A stretch of 64,000 bases of DNA from positions 1-64,000 of the forward strand of contig NZ_JXRU01000030.1 in the NCBI RefSeq assembly GCF_000967865.1, given 5' to 3'. Positions 43,575 through 55,251 of the stretch are shown here, piece after piece. Source of the DNA: Microbacterium sp. SA39 (GTDB lineage Bacteria; Actinomycetota; Actinomycetes; Actinomycetales; Microbacteriaceae). The position numbers and the translations under genes are program-made. The notes below the pieces were generated by a model, which saw nothing but the letters and a program-made list of their open reading frames with translations, was not told where the DNA came from and searched no databases. The stretch's first letter is position 1; every line of letters begins with the position of its first letter.

Positions 43575-44682
43575 CGTGCTCATCGTCGGCGCGGGGCCGG
43601 TCGGGCTGCTGCTGGCGTGTCTGCTGACCCAGAACGGACTGCGCGTCGCGGTGTGCGAGCGCCGGGCGGATGCCGATACGCGCACCCGTGCCATCGGCAT
43701 CCATCGGCCCGGTCTCGATGCACTGGATGCGGCGGGCGTGGGGGCAGCGGTTCGCCGCGAGGCGCTGCGCCTCGTCGGGGGAGAGGTGCGCAGCCGCGGA
43801 CGGACCCTCGCCTCTCTCGCGTTCGCACCCGACCGCCCCGTCATGATCCTCCCGCAGACCCGCACGGACGCGCTGCTGAGAGCGCGGCTGGCGGCCCGCG
43901 CTCCGGAGGCTCTGCGACGCGGTTGGACGGTACAGGACGTCAGAGACGACGGTGATGTCGTGCGCGTCTCCGTCGGCACCCCGGACGGGCCTCACGTGCT
44001 CACTGCCGCCGTGGTCGTCGCGGCCGACGGTGTGCGGAGTCGCCTCCGCGAGGATCTCGGACTCGGATGGCGACGCCGAGGCGGGCGAGCGACCTACGCG
44101 ATGATCGACGTCGCCGATCCGGAGCCGGGCGACCGCGCGGTGCTGCACTGCGAGCCGGCCGGTCTGGTCGAGACCTTCCCACTCCCCGGAAGCCGCCGCC
44201 GGTGGGTGGCGCGACAGGGCGCCGAGGTGCGCCTGGACACGCCGCAGGCCTTCCGCGAAGCGGTGGAGACGCGGACCGGCATCCGCCTGGATCTCACCGA
44301 TCAGGGCGATCCGACGGTCTTCGTCGCCGCGCAGCACATCGCGCCGCGCGTCGCTCGCGGGCGGGTGATCCTGCTCGGCGACGCGGCGCACGAGATCAGC
44401 CCGATCGGTGGGCAGGGGATGAATCTCGGGTGGACGGATGCCGTGCACCTCGCCGCAGAGCTGCGCAGTGCGCTCCCCGGACGGATGCCGGATCTCACCC
44501 GCTACGAGCAGCGCACACGCCGAGCGACCCGCGTCGTCCAGCGGCGATCGTCGTTCTACATGTCGATGGGGGCGCCGGCGGGCATCGGCACCGTCGTTCC
44601 TCGGGAGCTCGTCATCCGGGCGATGGGGAGCCGGCCGGTGCGTCGATGGTCGGCGGGGATCATCACGATGCGCGGGATCTGA
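43561..44682 (+). CDS. FAD-dependent aromatic hydroxylase (PHBH-like)
   Basis: A 373-residue group A flavin monooxygenase. The GxGxxG motif is VLIVGAGPVGLLLACLL at residues 6-22, the DG motif is VVVAADGVRSRLRE, and the GD motif is VILLGDAAHEISPIGGQGMN. It probably hydroxylates the phenolic polyketide, allowing quinone formation. GTG 43561 is chosen because the FAD motif then begins at the usual distance; it overlaps the methyltransferase by 14 nt. A strong hairpin follows the stop codon. Confidence 0.9.
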   Translation: MPDHDVLIVGAGPVGLLLACLLTQNGLRVAVCERRADADTRTRAIGIHRPGLDALDAAGVGAAVRREALRLVGGEVRSRGRTLASLAFAPDRPVMILPQTRTDALLRARLAARAPEALRRGWTVQDVRDDGDVVRVSVGTPDGPHVLTAAVVVAADGVRSRLREDLGLGWRRRGGRATYAMIDVADPEPGDRAVLHCEPAGLVETFPLPGSRRRWVARQGAEVRLDTPQAFREAVETRTGIRLDLTDQGDPTVFVAAQHIAPRVARGRVILLGDAAHEISPIGGQGMNLGWTDAVHLAAELRSALPGRMPDLTRYEQRTRRATRVVQRRSSFYMSMGAPAGIGTVVPRELVIRAMGSRPVRRWSAGIITMRGI

Positions 44683-44686
44683 CGCA

Positions 44687-44724
44687 CGAAGGCCCCGGAT
44701 CTCCGAAGAGGGCCGGGGCCTTCG
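44687..44724 (+). terminator. Terminator-like hairpin after the PKS operon
   Basis: Perfect 12-bp stem, CGAAGGCCCCGG (44687-44698) with its complement at 44713-44724, and a 14-nt loop. It starts 4 nt after the hydroxylase stop. There is no T-run, as is common in actinobacteria. Confidence 0.75.
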
Positions 44725-44751
44725 TGGCTGGATCTAACAGGACGCGGGTCG

Positions 44752-44782
44752 ACGAGATTTCGGCTCGCTGCGCTCGCTCAAC
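44752..44782. repeat. Interspersed repeat-like word
   Basis: Contains CTCGCTGCGCTCGCTCAACC, a word common between genes in Microbacteriaceae (from memory); only this copy was noticed in the window. It lies between convergent operons. Confidence 0.4.
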
Positions 44783-44794
44783 CTTGATCCGTCA

Positions 44795-44825
44795 CGACTC
44801 AACGCTCCTTCGTCGCATTGAGTCG
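44795..44825. terminator. Hairpin next to the lpdA 3' end
   Basis: 8-bp inverted repeat CGACTCAA/TTGAGTCG (44795-44802 and 44818-44825) with a 15-nt loop, 8 nt from the lpdA stop codon. Probably the lpdA terminator. Confidence 0.5.
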
Positions 44826-44832
44826 CGCCGCA

Positions 44833-46230
44833 TCAGAAATTGATCATGTGACCGGCGAGGCCGTGGAAGCCCTCCTGCAGTGCCTCCGACAGCGTCGGGT
44901 GCGTGTGCACGTTTCGGGCCAGCTCCAGCGCGGTGAGGTCCCACTTCTGCGCCAGCGTCAGCTCGGGGAGGAGCTCCGCGACGTCGGGGCCGATCATGTG
45001 TGCGCCGATGAGCTCGAGGTGCTCGGCGTCGGCGATGAGCTTCACGAACCCGACGGGCTCGCCGAGACCGTGCGCCTTGCCGTTGGCCATGAAGGGGAAG
45101 CTGACGACCTTGATGTCGCGGCCCTCATCCTTCGCCTGCTGCTCGGTGAGGCCGAACGACGCGACCTGGGGGGAGCAGAACGTCGCGCGCGGCATCATGC
45201 GGTAGTCGCCGAGCGTCATCGTCTCGGCCTTGCCGATCGTCTCGGCGGCGACGACGCCCTGCGCCTCGGCGACGTGGGCGAGCTGCAGCTTCGCGGTGAC
45301 GTCGCCGATCGCGTAGATGCCCTCGACGTTGGTGCGCATGCGGTCGTCGATGTCGATCGCGCCGCGCTCGGTGAGCTTCACGCCGGTCGCCTCGAGGCCG
45401 AAGCCCTCGGTGTTCGGGGCGAAGCCGACGGACATGAGCACCTTGTCGGCCTCGATCGACGCCTGCTGGCCGTCCTTGCCCGTGTAGGTGACGGTGACCG
45501 ACGAGCCGTTGTCGACGACGGTCTCGACCTTGGTCGAGGTGAGGATGTCGACGCCGTAGTTCTTGTACTGCTTCGTGATCTCCTTCGACACGTCGGCATC
45601 CTCGTTGGGGAGCGCGCGGTCGAGGAACTCGATGATGGTGACCTTCGTGCCGTAGTTCGTCATCACATAGGCGAACTCCATGCCGATGGCGCCGGCGCCC
45701 ACGATGACGATCGATTTCGGCAGCTCGCGGCTGAGGATCTGCTCCTCATAGGTCACGACGTTGTCGCTGAGTTGCACGCCCGGAAGCAGACGGACCTTCG
45801 AGCCGGTGGCGATGATCGCGTTGTCGAACGTGACCTCTTCGGTGGAGCCGTCGGCCTTGGCGACCGAGATCGCCTTCGGGCCGGTGAAGGTGCCGCGACC
45901 GTCGTACTCGGTCACCTTGTTCTTCTTCATCAGGAAGTGGATGCCCTTGACGCGTCCGTCGGCGACGACGCGGCTGCGGTCGAAGGCCTTGCCGTAGTCG
46001 ATCGTGAACTCACCCGAGATTCCGAAGAAGTCGGCCTTGTGGTTCAGCGTGTGCGCCAGCTCGGCGTTCTTGAGGAGCGCCTTGGAGGGGATGCAGCCGA
46101 CGTTGAGGCAGACACCGCCCCAGTACTTCTCTTCGATGATGGCCGTGGACAGGCCGAGCTGTGCGCTGCGGACGGCGGCGACGTATCCACCAGGACCGGC
46201 ACCGAGGATGACGACATCGTAATGGGGCAT
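44833..46230 (-). CDS. lpdA: Dihydrolipoyl dehydrogenase (E3)
   Basis: A 465-residue FAD disulfide oxidoreductase. The FAD motif [19 protein letters not shown] is at residues 5-23, and the redox-active pair is [10 protein letters not shown] near residues 41-50. NAD-binding is [16 protein letters not shown], and the C-terminal catalytic His is in [14 protein letters not shown]. It is the E3 subunit of the pyruvate and 2-oxoglutarate dehydrogenase complexes. TAGGCT with exactly 6 nt precedes ATG 46230 (leaderless). It lies divergent to garA, the regulator of the 2-oxoglutarate dehydrogenase complex. Confidence 0.97.
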   Translation of the reverse strand: MPHYDVVILGAGPGGYVAAVRSAQLGLSTAIIEEKYWGGVCLNVGCIPSKALLKNAELAHTLNHKADFFGISGEFTIDYGKAFDRSRVVADGRVKGIHFLMKKNKVTEYDGRGTFTGPKAISVAKADGSTEEVTFDNAIIATGSKVRLLPGVQLSDNVVTYEEQILSRELPKSIVIVGAGAIGMEFAYVMTNYGTKVTIIEFLDRALPNEDADVSKEITKQYKNYGVDILTSTKVETVVDNGSSVTVTYTGKDGQQASIEADKVLMSVGFAPNTEGFGLEATGVKLTERGAIDIDDRMRTNVEGIYAIGDVTAKLQLAHVAEAQGVVAAETIGKAETMTLGDYRMMPRATFCSPQVASFGLTEQQAKDEGRDIKVVSFPFMANGKAHGLGEPVGFVKLIADAEHLELIGAHMIGPDVAELLPELTLAQKWDLTALELARNVHTHPTLSEALQEGFHGLAGHMINF

Positions 46231-46236
46231 GCGTTA

Positions 46237-46242
46237 AGCCTA
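46237..46242 (-). promoter_or_regulatory. Leaderless -10 element (TAGGCT) of lpdA
   Basis: Minus strand TAGGCT-TAACGC-ATG; no ribosome site. Confidence 0.55.
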
Positions 46243-46331
46243 TCGCCCCGAAGGGGCGTCGGAACCGGGCTCAGGAGCGCTGCGAGAGCCACAGGGGCGG
46301 CGGAACGGCGCACGGCTTCAGTCTTCACAGG

Positions 46332-46366
46332 CTCAGCCTATGAATCACCGGTATAGGACGGCTGAG
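46332..46366. repeat. Interrupted inverted repeat in the lpdA-garA intergenic region
   Basis: CTCAGCC (46332-46338) pairs with GGCTGAG (46360-46366), and CCTAT (46337-46341) pairs with ATAGG (46353-46357). It lies midway between the divergent starts and could be a shared regulator site. Confidence 0.4.
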
Positions 46367-46403
46367 TATGGACCTGGCCTCCCGCGGGCCCCTCGGCATC
46401 CGT

Positions 46404-46409
46404 TAGTCT
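46404..46409 (+). promoter_or_regulatory. garA -10 element (TAGTCT)
   Basis: TAGTCT 20 nt before GTG 46430, with a TAGGAGGG ribosome site between; this is a leadered promoter, unlike the divergent lpdA promoter. Confidence 0.45.
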
Positions 46410-46429
46410 GGACAACCTAGGAGGGCACA

Positions 46430-46915
46430 GTGACTGACAGCGACAGCCGACCGGCCGGAGAAGCCGCGATCCACCGCTCTGGCGAGCAGAGACACGACGT
46501 GACGCAGACGTTCGGACACGATTCGGACCTGTCCTTCGTGCCGTTCGGCGTGGAGCTCACCGACGTCGAGCAGACCGCGATCGCGGCGCTGCCGTCGGGA
46601 TCGGCCTTGCTGCTGGTCCGTTCCGGCGCACTCGCCGGGGCCCGGTACCTCCTCGACACCGATGTGACGACTGTGGGCCGACACCCGGAGGCCGACATCT
46701 TCTTCGACGACGTGACCGTCTCGCGCCGACACGCGGAGATCACCCGCACGGGCACGACGTTCGAGATCATCGACCAGCGTTCGCTCAACGGGACCTACGT
46801 CAACGGCGAGCGCGTCGACCGCAGCCCTCTCGTCGACGGTTCGGAGCTGCGCGTCGGCAAGTTCCGTCTGAACTTCTTCGCTTCTCCTCACGACCGCCAG
46901 GCGGCGAACGCCTGA
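46430..46915 (+). CDS. garA: FHA-domain regulator GarA (OdhI)
   Basis: A 161-residue protein. The FHA domain is at about residues 60-150: TTVGRHPEADIFFDDVTVSRRHAE, in part, with the phosphothreonine-binding Arg/Ser, then RSLNGTYVNGERV. The N-terminal tail has RHDVTQTFGHD (Thr25, Thr27), corresponding to the ETTS/F kinase site of GarA/OdhI. Unphosphorylated GarA inhibits 2-oxoglutarate dehydrogenase and activates glutamate synthesis; Ser/Thr kinases relieve this. It starts with GTG and shares one base with ftsR (TGATG). Confidence 0.92.
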   Translation: MTDSDSRPAGEAAIHRSGEQRHDVTQTFGHDSDLSFVPFGVELTDVEQTAIAALPSGSALLLVRSGALAGARYLLDTDVTTVGRHPEADIFFDDVTVSRRHAEITRTGTTFEIIDQRSLNGTYVNGERVDRSPLVDGSELRVGKFRLNFFASPHDRQAANA

Positions 46916-47592
46916 TGGCGGCAGCTCCCGCCCGCGAACGCTCAGCGTCCGCGGGCCTGCTGAGTATCGGTCAGGTGCTCGCGCGTCTCACTCCGGAGTT
47001 CCCCGATCTGACCTCCAGCAAGCTGCGATTCCTCGAGGTCCAGGGCATCGTCAGCCCGTCGAGGACCGAGTCCGGATACCGCAAATTCTCCGCCGCCGAC
47101 ATCGAGCGTCTCCGTCTCGGACTCACCCTTCAGCGGGATCACTACCTGCCGCTCAGCGTCATCCGCGAGCAGCTCGACGACGCCGTCGGCGAGCCGTCGT
47201 TCGCGCCGCCTCCCTCGATCACGCCCGCGCCCCGTCGCTATCGCCGCGCCGAGCTTCTCGCTGCGGCCGGGGCAGGGCCTCAACTGCTCAACGATGCGAT
47301 CAGCACGGGCGTCATCACCGCGCAGGAGAACTACCCGGAGGCTACGGTCACGCTGCTGCGCGGACTCGTGGCGCTGGACCGTCACGGCATCGAGCCGCGG
47401 CATCTGCGCTCCCTCCGCCAGGGCGCCGATCGCGAGGTCGCTCTGATCGAGTCGGCCATGTCGTCGCTGCTGCGTCGGACGGATGCCGCGTCTCGCGCCA
47501 GAGCGAGCGAACTGGCGCCCGAACTCGCATCGAAGATCGACGAAGTGCGCGCGCTCTTCGTCAAGGATGCACTGTCGCGTGTGCTTTCGTAA
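46915..47592 (+). CDS. ftsR: MerR-family regulator FtsR
   Basis: A 225-residue regulator. The winged helix at residues 15-75 (LLSIGQVLARLTPEFPDLTS, then LRFLEVQGIVSPSRTESGYRKF) is MerR-like; the C-terminal half is helical. Always next to garA in actinobacteria; in C. glutamicum it activates the cell-division gene ftsZ, and Rv1828 is the M. tuberculosis counterpart. Confidence 0.9.
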   Translation: MAAAPARERSASAGLLSIGQVLARLTPEFPDLTSSKLRFLEVQGIVSPSRTESGYRKFSAADIERLRLGLTLQRDHYLPLSVIREQLDDAVGEPSFAPPPSITPAPRRYRRAELLAAAGAGPQLLNDAISTGVITAQENYPEATVTLLRGLVALDRHGIEPRHLRSLRQGADREVALIESAMSSLLRRTDAASRARASELAPELASKIDEVRALFVKDALSRVLS

Positions 47593-47691
47593 CGAACTGA
47601 TTGCGACACACCCTCGACGCTCCGCGGATGTCATTGCCGGTGCCCGGGCACTGCTCTACCGTGGAGATAACCGTTCCAGGGAGGATTTCAG

Positions 47692-48237
47692 ATGAATGCG
47701 GATGAGCTCACAGGCGACCCGCGGTTCGTGCCCGAACTCCTCTTCACGGACGGGCTTCCCGCCATGGACGATGAGGTCGGCTACCGTGGCGCCGTCGCCG
47801 CTCGCGCCGCAGGCATCACCTACCGCCAGCTGGACTACTGGGCACGCACCGAGCTCGTCGAGCCCACCGTTCGCGGCGCCAGCGGCTCGGGCTCGCAGCG
47901 CCTCTACGGCTTCCGCGACATCCTGGTGCTGAAGCTCGTCAAGAGCCTCCTCGACACCGGCATCTCCCTGCAGCAGATCCGCACCGCGGTCGAAGAGCTG
48001 CGTCGCGCCGGCATCCGCGATCTCGCCGGCACCACGCTGATGAGCGACGGGGCCTCGGTCTACCTGTGCACGTCGAACGATGAGGTCATCGATCTCGTCA
48101 GCCGCGGCCAGGGCGTGTTCGGCATCGCCGTCGGCAAGGTGCTCCGCGAGGTGGAGTCGACGCTCGTCGCGTTCGACGCGACCGCACCGGATCCTGTCGA
48201 CGAGCTCTCCGCGCGCCGGTCCAAGCGCTCCGCCTGA
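47692..48237 (+). CDS. MerR-family transcriptional regulator (Rv1830-position)
   Basis: A 181-residue regulator. The winged helix at residues 32-95 is AVAARAAGITYRQLDYWARTEL, in part, then QRLYGFRDILVLKLVKSLLDTG. By position after ftsR it matches Rv1830, but the DUF151 bifunctional nuclease gene usually found between the two (Rv1829) is missing. A leadered promoter (TACCGT about 37 nt upstream) and GGGAGG ribosome site precede ATG 47692. Its targets are unknown. Confidence 0.88.
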   Translation: MNADELTGDPRFVPELLFTDGLPAMDDEVGYRGAVAARAAGITYRQLDYWARTELVEPTVRGASGSGSQRLYGFRDILVLKLVKSLLDTGISLQQIRTAVEELRRAGIRDLAGTTLMSDGASVYLCTSNDEVIDLVSRGQGVFGIAVGKVLREVESTLVAFDATAPDPVDELSARRSKRSA

Positions 48238-48251
48238 CCTTCGCACGAGAG

Positions 48252-48280
48252 AACGGCCACCCTCGATGAGGATGGCCGTT
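48252..48280 (+). terminator. Terminator between convergent genes
   Basis: AACGGCCA (48252-48259) pairs with TGGCCGTT (48273-48280), extended by CCTC/GAGG around a 3-nt loop with one mismatch, followed by TTCGC. Located between the MerR and ParA-like gene ends. Confidence 0.8.
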
Positions 48281-48297
48281 TCGCTGTGCGTCCGTCT

Positions 48298-48318
48298 GGT
48301 CGCTGAGCCCGTCGAAGC
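48298..48318 (+). repeat. Short interspersed repeat copy 2
   Basis: Reverse complement of the 21-bp word at 17048-17068 with one mismatch. It lies just before the stop codon side of the ParA-like gene (stop at 48320), that is, in the 3' intergenic space. Confidence 0.7.
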
Positions 48319-48319
48319 G

Positions 48320-49129
48320 TCAGACGTTCTCGGGGAGCGCGATGCGCCCGGTCCGGATGATCCTGTCGAGCAGCGAGTCGAAGTCCGCGGCGAGTTCCTG
48401 AGCGGAGTCTCCCGGCCAGATGTGCAGCGGCTTGGCCGCACCCTGCGCCTGCTGCAGCGAGGTGCGCTCCGGCAGCTGCGGGGAGAGGACGAGGGGACCG
48501 AACATGTCGCGCAGCTCCTTGATGCGGAACTGGTGCTCGATCGACTGCGGGCGCACGCGGTTCACGACGATGCCGAGGGGCTGAAGACGCGGGGAGAGAC
48601 CACGACGGATCTCCTCGATCGCACGCAGGGCGCGGTCGGCCGCTGCCACGGAGAAGAGGCCGGGCTCGGTGACGACCATGACGCGGTCGCTCGCCGCCCA
48701 CGCGGTTCGAGTCAGCGCATTCAGCGAAGGCGCGCAGTCCACGAGGACGAGGTCGTAGTCGGCTTCGACGGAAGCGAGGGCCTCCTCGAGCTTCCAGACG
48801 TCGCGCACGCTCGGGTGCGGGCCGTCGAAGTTGATGGCGGATGGGCTGCCGATCAGCACGTCGATCGTTCCGGGGTGCACCTTCGCCCAGCCGCTGGAGG
48901 TGATCGCCTGACGGACGACCTTCTCCTTCGGGTTCGCCAGGACATCGGCGATGTTGAGTCGTCCGGCCACCTGGATGTCCATCCCGGTGGAGACGTCGGA
49001 CTGCGGGTCGAGGTCGACGACGAGCGTCCGGACGCCTCGAGCGAAAGCCGCTGAGGCCAGCCCGAGTGTCACGGTCGTCTTGCCGACGCCCCCCTTGAGA
49101 GAGCTGACGCTGAGTACGTGCACGGACAC
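48320..49129 (-). CDS. ParA-family ATPase without ParB
   Basis: A 269-residue P-loop ATPase with deviant Walker [14 protein letters not shown] near residues 9-21, VVDLDPQSDVSTGMDI and VLVDCAPSLNALTRTAW. No parB, parS or polar-localisation partner is adjacent, so the cargo is unknown. GTG 49129 is chosen for its distance from a GGGAAGG site and because the protein would begin MSVHVLSVSS; GTG at 49132 and 49123 are alternatives. Divergent from pyc. Confidence 0.88.
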   Translation of the reverse strand: MSVHVLSVSSLKGGVGKTTVTLGLASAAFARGVRTLVVDLDPQSDVSTGMDIQVAGRLNIADVLANPKEKVVRQAITSSGWAKVHPGTIDVLIGSPSAINFDGPHPSVRDVWKLEEALASVEADYDLVLVDCAPSLNALTRTAWAASDRVMVVTEPGLFSVAAADRALRAIEEIRRGLSPRLQPLGIVVNRVRPQSIEHQFRIKELRDMFGPLVLSPQLPERTSLQQAQGAAKPLHIWPGDSAQELAADFDSLLDRIIRTGRIALPENV

Positions 49130-49144
49130 CACGTTACCTTCCCC

Positions 49145-49150
49145 TAGGCT
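49145..49150 (+). promoter_or_regulatory. pyc -10 element (TAGGCT)
   Basis: TAGGCT about 65 nt before ATG 49216, in the 86-nt gap between the divergent ParA-like gene and pyc. Confidence 0.4.
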
Positions 49151-49215
49151 GAGGGAACACTCAGCCCCGCCCCTGCACGTCGAAAACGCCGTGCATCGAG
49201 CTCTCAGAGGTGTGC

Positions 49216-52200
49216 ATGTTCCAGAAGATCCTTGTGGCCAACCGCGGCGAGATCGCGATCCGGGCCTTCCGAGCGGCGTACGAGGTGGGGGCGCGCACCG
49301 TCGCGGTGTTCCCGCACGAGGACCGCGGCTCCGTTCATCGGCTGAAGGCCGACGAGGCCTACGAGATCGGCGAGCGCGGTCATCCGGTGCGCGCATATCT
49401 GAACGTCGACGAGATCATCCGTGTCGCTCTCGAAGCGGGAGCGGATGCGATCTACCCGGGATACGGATTCCTCTCGGAGAACCCGGAGCTCGCGGAGAAG
49501 GCGGCGGCCAACGGCATCGTCTTCATCGGTCCGCCGGCGAAGGTGCTGGAGATGGCCGGGAACAAGGTCGAGGCGAAGCGCCACGCGATCGAGGCCGGAG
49601 TGCCGGTGCTGCGTTCCACCGAGGCGTCGGACGACGTCGACGAGCTCGTCGCTCAGGCCGAGGACATCGGCTTCCCGCTGTTCGCGAAGGCTGTCGCCGG
49701 TGGCGGCGGCCGCGGCATGCGGCGTGTCGAGACAGCCGGCGACCTCGCGCCCGCTCTGGCCGAAGCGATGCGGGAGGCGGCGAGCGCCTTCGGTGACGCC
49801 CGCATGTTCCTCGAGCAGGCGGTCGTGCGACCGCGGCACATCGAGGTGCAGATCCTCGCCGACAAGACCGGCGAGACCGTGCACCTGTTCGAGCGCGACT
49901 GCTCGGTCCAGCGACGCCACCAAAAGGTGGTCGAGATCGCTCCCGCTCCCAACCTCGACGACGGCATCCGCACCGCCCTCCACGCGTACGCGGTCGCGTT
50001 CGCGCGCTCCATCGGCTACGAGAACGCGGGGACCGTGGAGTTCCTGCTCGAGACGGCGGGGGAGCGGACCGGTGAGGTCGTCTTCATCGAGATGAACCCG
50101 CGCATCCAGGTCGAGCACACCGTGACCGAGGAGGTCACCGACGTCGACCTCGTGCAGAGCCAGATGCGGATAGCCGCCGGCCAGACTCTCGCGGAGCTGG
50201 AACTCCAGCAGGAGAACCTTCACCTTCGCGGTGCCGCACTGCAGTGCCGCATCACCACGGAAGACCCGACGCAGGGATTCCGCCCCGACACCGGCAAGAT
50301 CACGACCTACCGTTCGCCCGGTGGCGCCGGCATCCGCCTCGACGGAGGCACGGTTCACCAGGGGGCGCAGATCAGCCCTCACTTCGACTCCATGCTCGCG
50401 AAGCTCACGTGCCGCGGACGCGACTTCCCCGCAGCGGTCGCACGAGCCCGACGCGCCCTGGCGGAGTTCCGCATCCGCGGCGTCTCGACGAACATCCCGT
50501 TCCTGCAGGCGCTGCTCGACGACGACGCGTTCATCGCCGGAGACGTCAGCACCTCCTTCATCGACGAGCGCCCCGAGCTGCTGCGCGGCCGGGTCTCGAA
50601 GGACCGCGGGACGAGGCTCCTGAACTGGCTGGTCGACGTCACGGTCAACAAGCCGAACGGCGCCCACCCCGGCGTCGTCGATCCGGTCACCAAGCTGCCG
50701 ACCGTCGATCTCACGGCGGAGCCTGCGCCGGGATCGCGTCAGCGCCTGCTCGAGCTCGGACCGGAGGGCTTCGCACGCAGCCTCCGCGAGCAGACCGCCC
50801 TGGCCATCACCGACACGACCTTCCGTGACGCCCACCAGTCACTGCTCGCCACGCGCGTCCGGACGAAGGACCTCGTCGCGGCGGCTCCGTACCTTGCGCG
50901 GCTCACCCCTGGACTGCTGTCGGTCGAGGCATGGGGCGGAGCGACCTACGATGTCGCGCTCCGCTTCCTCGGCGAAGATCCCTGGGAGCGACTCGACAAG
51001 CTGCGCGCCGCGCTGCCGAACGTCGCCATCCAGATGCTGCTGCGCGGACGCAACACCGTCGGCTACACGCCGTACCCGACGGCTGTCACCGAGGCGTTCG
51101 TCGCCGAGGCCGCCCGCAGCGGCGTCGACATCTTCCGCATCTTCGATGCCCTGAACGATGTCGAGCAGATGCGGCCGGCGATCGAGGCGGTGCGCAACAC
51201 CGGCACCGCGGTCGCCGAAGTCGCGCTCTGCTACACCGGCGATCTGCTCGACCCGGCGGAGGATCTCTACACCCTCGACTACTACCTCGGTCTCGCCGAC
51301 CAGATCGTCGCGGCGGGCGCCCACATCATCGCGATCAAGGACATGGCGGGGCTCCTCCGCCCGGCCGCCGCGGCCAAGCTGGTCTCGGCGCTGCGCGAGC
51401 GCTTCGACCTCCCTGTGCATCTGCACACCCACGACACCCCTGGCGGCCAGCTCGCGACGCTGCTCGCCGCCAGCGCGGTCGGCGTGGATGCCGTGGACGC
51501 GGCATCCGCTCCGCTCTCGGGGACGACCAGCCAGCCGTCCCTCTCGTCGCTCGTGGCGGCGCTCGCGCACACCGAGCGCGACAGTGGCATCGCCCTGAGC
51601 GCCGTGTCGGATCTCGAGCCCTACTGGGAGGCGGTCCGCCGTCAGTACGCACCGTTCGAGTCGGGCCTCCCGGGACCCACGGGCCGCGTCTACCATCACG
51701 AGATCCCCGGTGGCCAGCTCTCGAACCTGCGCCAGCAGGCGAAGGCGCTCGGGCTCGAGGACGACTTCGAGCTCATCGAGGACATGTACGCCGCCGCCGA
51801 CCGCATCCTCGGCCGCGTCCCGAAGGTGACGCCCTCGTCGAAGGTCGTCGGCGACCTCGCGCTGCACCTGGCCGCGGTGAAGGCGGATCCGGCGGACTTC
51901 GAGGCCAACCCGGAGAAGTACGACGTGCCGGACTCGGTCATCGGCTTCATGGCCGGCGAGCTCGGTGAGCTCCCCGGAGGCTGGCCGGAGCCATTCCGCA
52001 CGAAAGTTCTCGCCGGCCGCTCGGTGCGCACCGGGTTCACCGAGATCAGTGCAGACGATGAGGCGGCCCTCGCCGGGTCCAGCGCCGAGCGCAGGGCGCG
52101 ACTGAACAGCCTCCTGTTCCCCGCGCCCACCAAGGAGTACATCGAGCGGCGCGAGCTGTTCGGCGACCTCTCGGTGCTCGACACCAGCGACTACCTCTTC

Positions 52201-52623
52201 GGACTCGTGCAGGGGCAGGAGCACCGCATCGAGATCGATCGCGGTGTGCAGCTCTTCATCGGTCTGGAAGCCATCGGCGACGCCGACGACAAGGGCATGC
52301 GTACGGTGATGACGACGCTCAACGGACAGCTCCGCCCGGTCTTCGTGCGGGACAGAGCCGTCGCGGTGAACGCCCACGAGGTCGAGAAGGCGGACACGTC
52401 CACTCCGGGCCAGGTAGCGGCTCCGTTCTCCGGTGTGGTGACGCTGAAGGCCGACGTCGGCGCCGCCGTGCGGGCCGGTGAGCCGATCGCCTCCATCGAG
52501 GCGATGAAGATGGAAGCAGCCATCACGGCGCCGGTCGACGGGGTGATCGAGCGTCACGCGATCTCCGAGACGCAGCAGGTGGATGCCGGCGATCTTTTGG
52601 TCGTCATCCGTCCCGCGCACTAA
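49216..52623 (+). CDS. pyc: Pyruvate carboxylase
   Basis: A 1135-residue single-chain enzyme making oxaloacetate from pyruvate (anaplerosis). Order: biotin carboxylase ([19 protein letters not shown] at the N-terminus; ATP-grasp loop [11 protein letters not shown]), carboxyltransferase from about residue 530 ([18 protein letters not shown]), and biotin carrier with the lysine in [10 protein letters not shown] near residue 1097. The full family length is present. ATG 49216 has AGAGG 5 nt upstream; the in-frame GTG 49210 is less likely. Confidence 0.96.
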   Translation: MFQKILVANRGEIAIRAFRAAYEVGARTVAVFPHEDRGSVHRLKADEAYEIGERGHPVRAYLNVDEIIRVALEAGADAIYPGYGFLSENPELAEKAAANGIVFIGPPAKVLEMAGNKVEAKRHAIEAGVPVLRSTEASDDVDELVAQAEDIGFPLFAKAVAGGGGRGMRRVETAGDLAPALAEAMREAASAFGDARMFLEQAVVRPRHIEVQILADKTGETVHLFERDCSVQRRHQKVVEIAPAPNLDDGIRTALHAYAVAFARSIGYENAGTVEFLLETAGERTGEVVFIEMNPRIQVEHTVTEEVTDVDLVQSQMRIAAGQTLAELELQQENLHLRGAALQCRITTEDPTQGFRPDTGKITTYRSPGGAGIRLDGGTVHQGAQISPHFDSMLAKLTCRGRDFPAAVARARRALAEFRIRGVSTNIPFLQALLDDDAFIAGDVSTSFIDERPELLRGRVSKDRGTRLLNWLVDVTVNKPNGAHPGVVDPVTKLPTVDLTAEPAPGSRQRLLELGPEGFARSLREQTALAITDTTFRDAHQSLLATRVRTKDLVAAAPYLARLTPGLLSVEAWGGATYDVALRFLGEDPWERLDKLRAALPNVAIQMLLRGRNTVGYTPYPTAVTEAFVAEAARSGVDIFRIFDALNDVEQMRPAIEAVRNTGTAVAEVALCYTGDLLDPAEDLYTLDYYLGLADQIVAAGAHIIAIKDMAGLLRPAAAAKLVSALRERFDLPVHLHTHDTPGGQLATLLAASAVGVDAVDAASAPLSGTTSQPSLSSLVAALAHTERDSGIALSAVSDLEPYWEAVRRQYAPFESGLPGPTGRVYHHEIPGGQLSNLRQQAKALGLEDDFELIEDMYAAADRILGRVPKVTPSSKVVGDLALHLAAVKADPADFEANPEKYDVPDSVIGFMAGELGELPGGWPEPFRTKVLAGRSVRTGFTEISADDEAALAGSSAERRARLNSLLFPAPTKEYIERRELFGDLSVLDTSDYLFGLVQGQEHRIEIDRGVQLFIGLEAIGDADDKGMRTVMTTLNGQLRPVFVRDRAVAVNAHEVEKADTSTPGQVAAPFSGVVTLKADVGAAVRAGEPIASIEAMKMEAAITAPVDGVIERHAISETQQVDAGDLLVVIRPAH

Positions 52624-52684
52624 TCTGGGCGGGCGAGGGCCGCGCATTGCGCTCCCGAGGCCCGCGCAGGCTTGGAGTGACATC

Positions 52685-54657
<1,973 letters not shown>

Positions 54658-54658
<1 letters not shown>

Positions 54659-55149
54659 TGACAGTGCGCGAGATCCGTATCTTCGGCGACCCCGTCCTTC
54701 GCACGGCGTGCGCGCCGATCGAGGAGATCGACGAGGGCGTGCGGGCACTCGTCGCCGACCTCGTCGACACGGTGGAGCTCCCCGGTCGCGCCGGTGTGGC
54801 GGCCCCGCAGATCGGCGTCGCCGTCCGCGCCTTCAGTTTCAACATCGACGGCGATGTCGGCTACGTGCTCAACCCGGTGCTCACCGAGGTTCGCGGAGAA
54901 CCGGCGCCGACCGGCGAGGGCTGCCTGTCCGTCCCCGGTCTCTGGCATGACGCGCAGCGTCACCCCTGGGCCCGTGTCGAGGGCATCGATCTCGACGGGA
55001 ACTCCGTCGTGCTCGAGGGAGAGGGCCTTCTCGCGCAGGCGCTGCAGCACGAGACCGATCACCTCGACGGCAGGCTCTTCCTCTCGCGCCTCGATCCCGA
55101 GACGCGCAAGCAGGCCATGCGCGAGGTCCGCGAGAGCTCCTGGTTCTGA
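54658..55149 (+). CDS. def: Peptide deformylase
   Basis: A 163-residue metallohydrolase removing the formyl group from nascent N-termini. Motif 1 [14 protein letters not shown], motif 2 GEGCLSVPG (metal Cys) and motif 3 [10 protein letters not shown] (HExxH) are intact. It overlaps the MinD-like gene by one base (TGATG). Confidence 0.95.
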
Positions 55150-55163
55150 CCGATCTTCCTTGC

Positions 55164-55241
55164 CGACCGGCCCCTTTCTCGTCGAACGGCCCCCTTGCAC
55201 ACGTGCGCAAGGGGGCCGTTCGCGTCGAAGGGGGCCGGTCG
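55164..55241. terminator. Nested inverted repeat between def and fadD
   Basis: Two concentric perfect stems: an outer 11-bp CGACCGGCCCC (55164-55174) with its complement at 55231-55241, and an inner 15-bp stem (55184-55198 with 55207-55221) around an 8-nt loop containing CACGTG. It lies between convergent genes and can fold on either strand, so a bidirectional terminator is likely. Confidence 0.7.
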
Positions 55242-55251
55242 ACCCGGCCGG

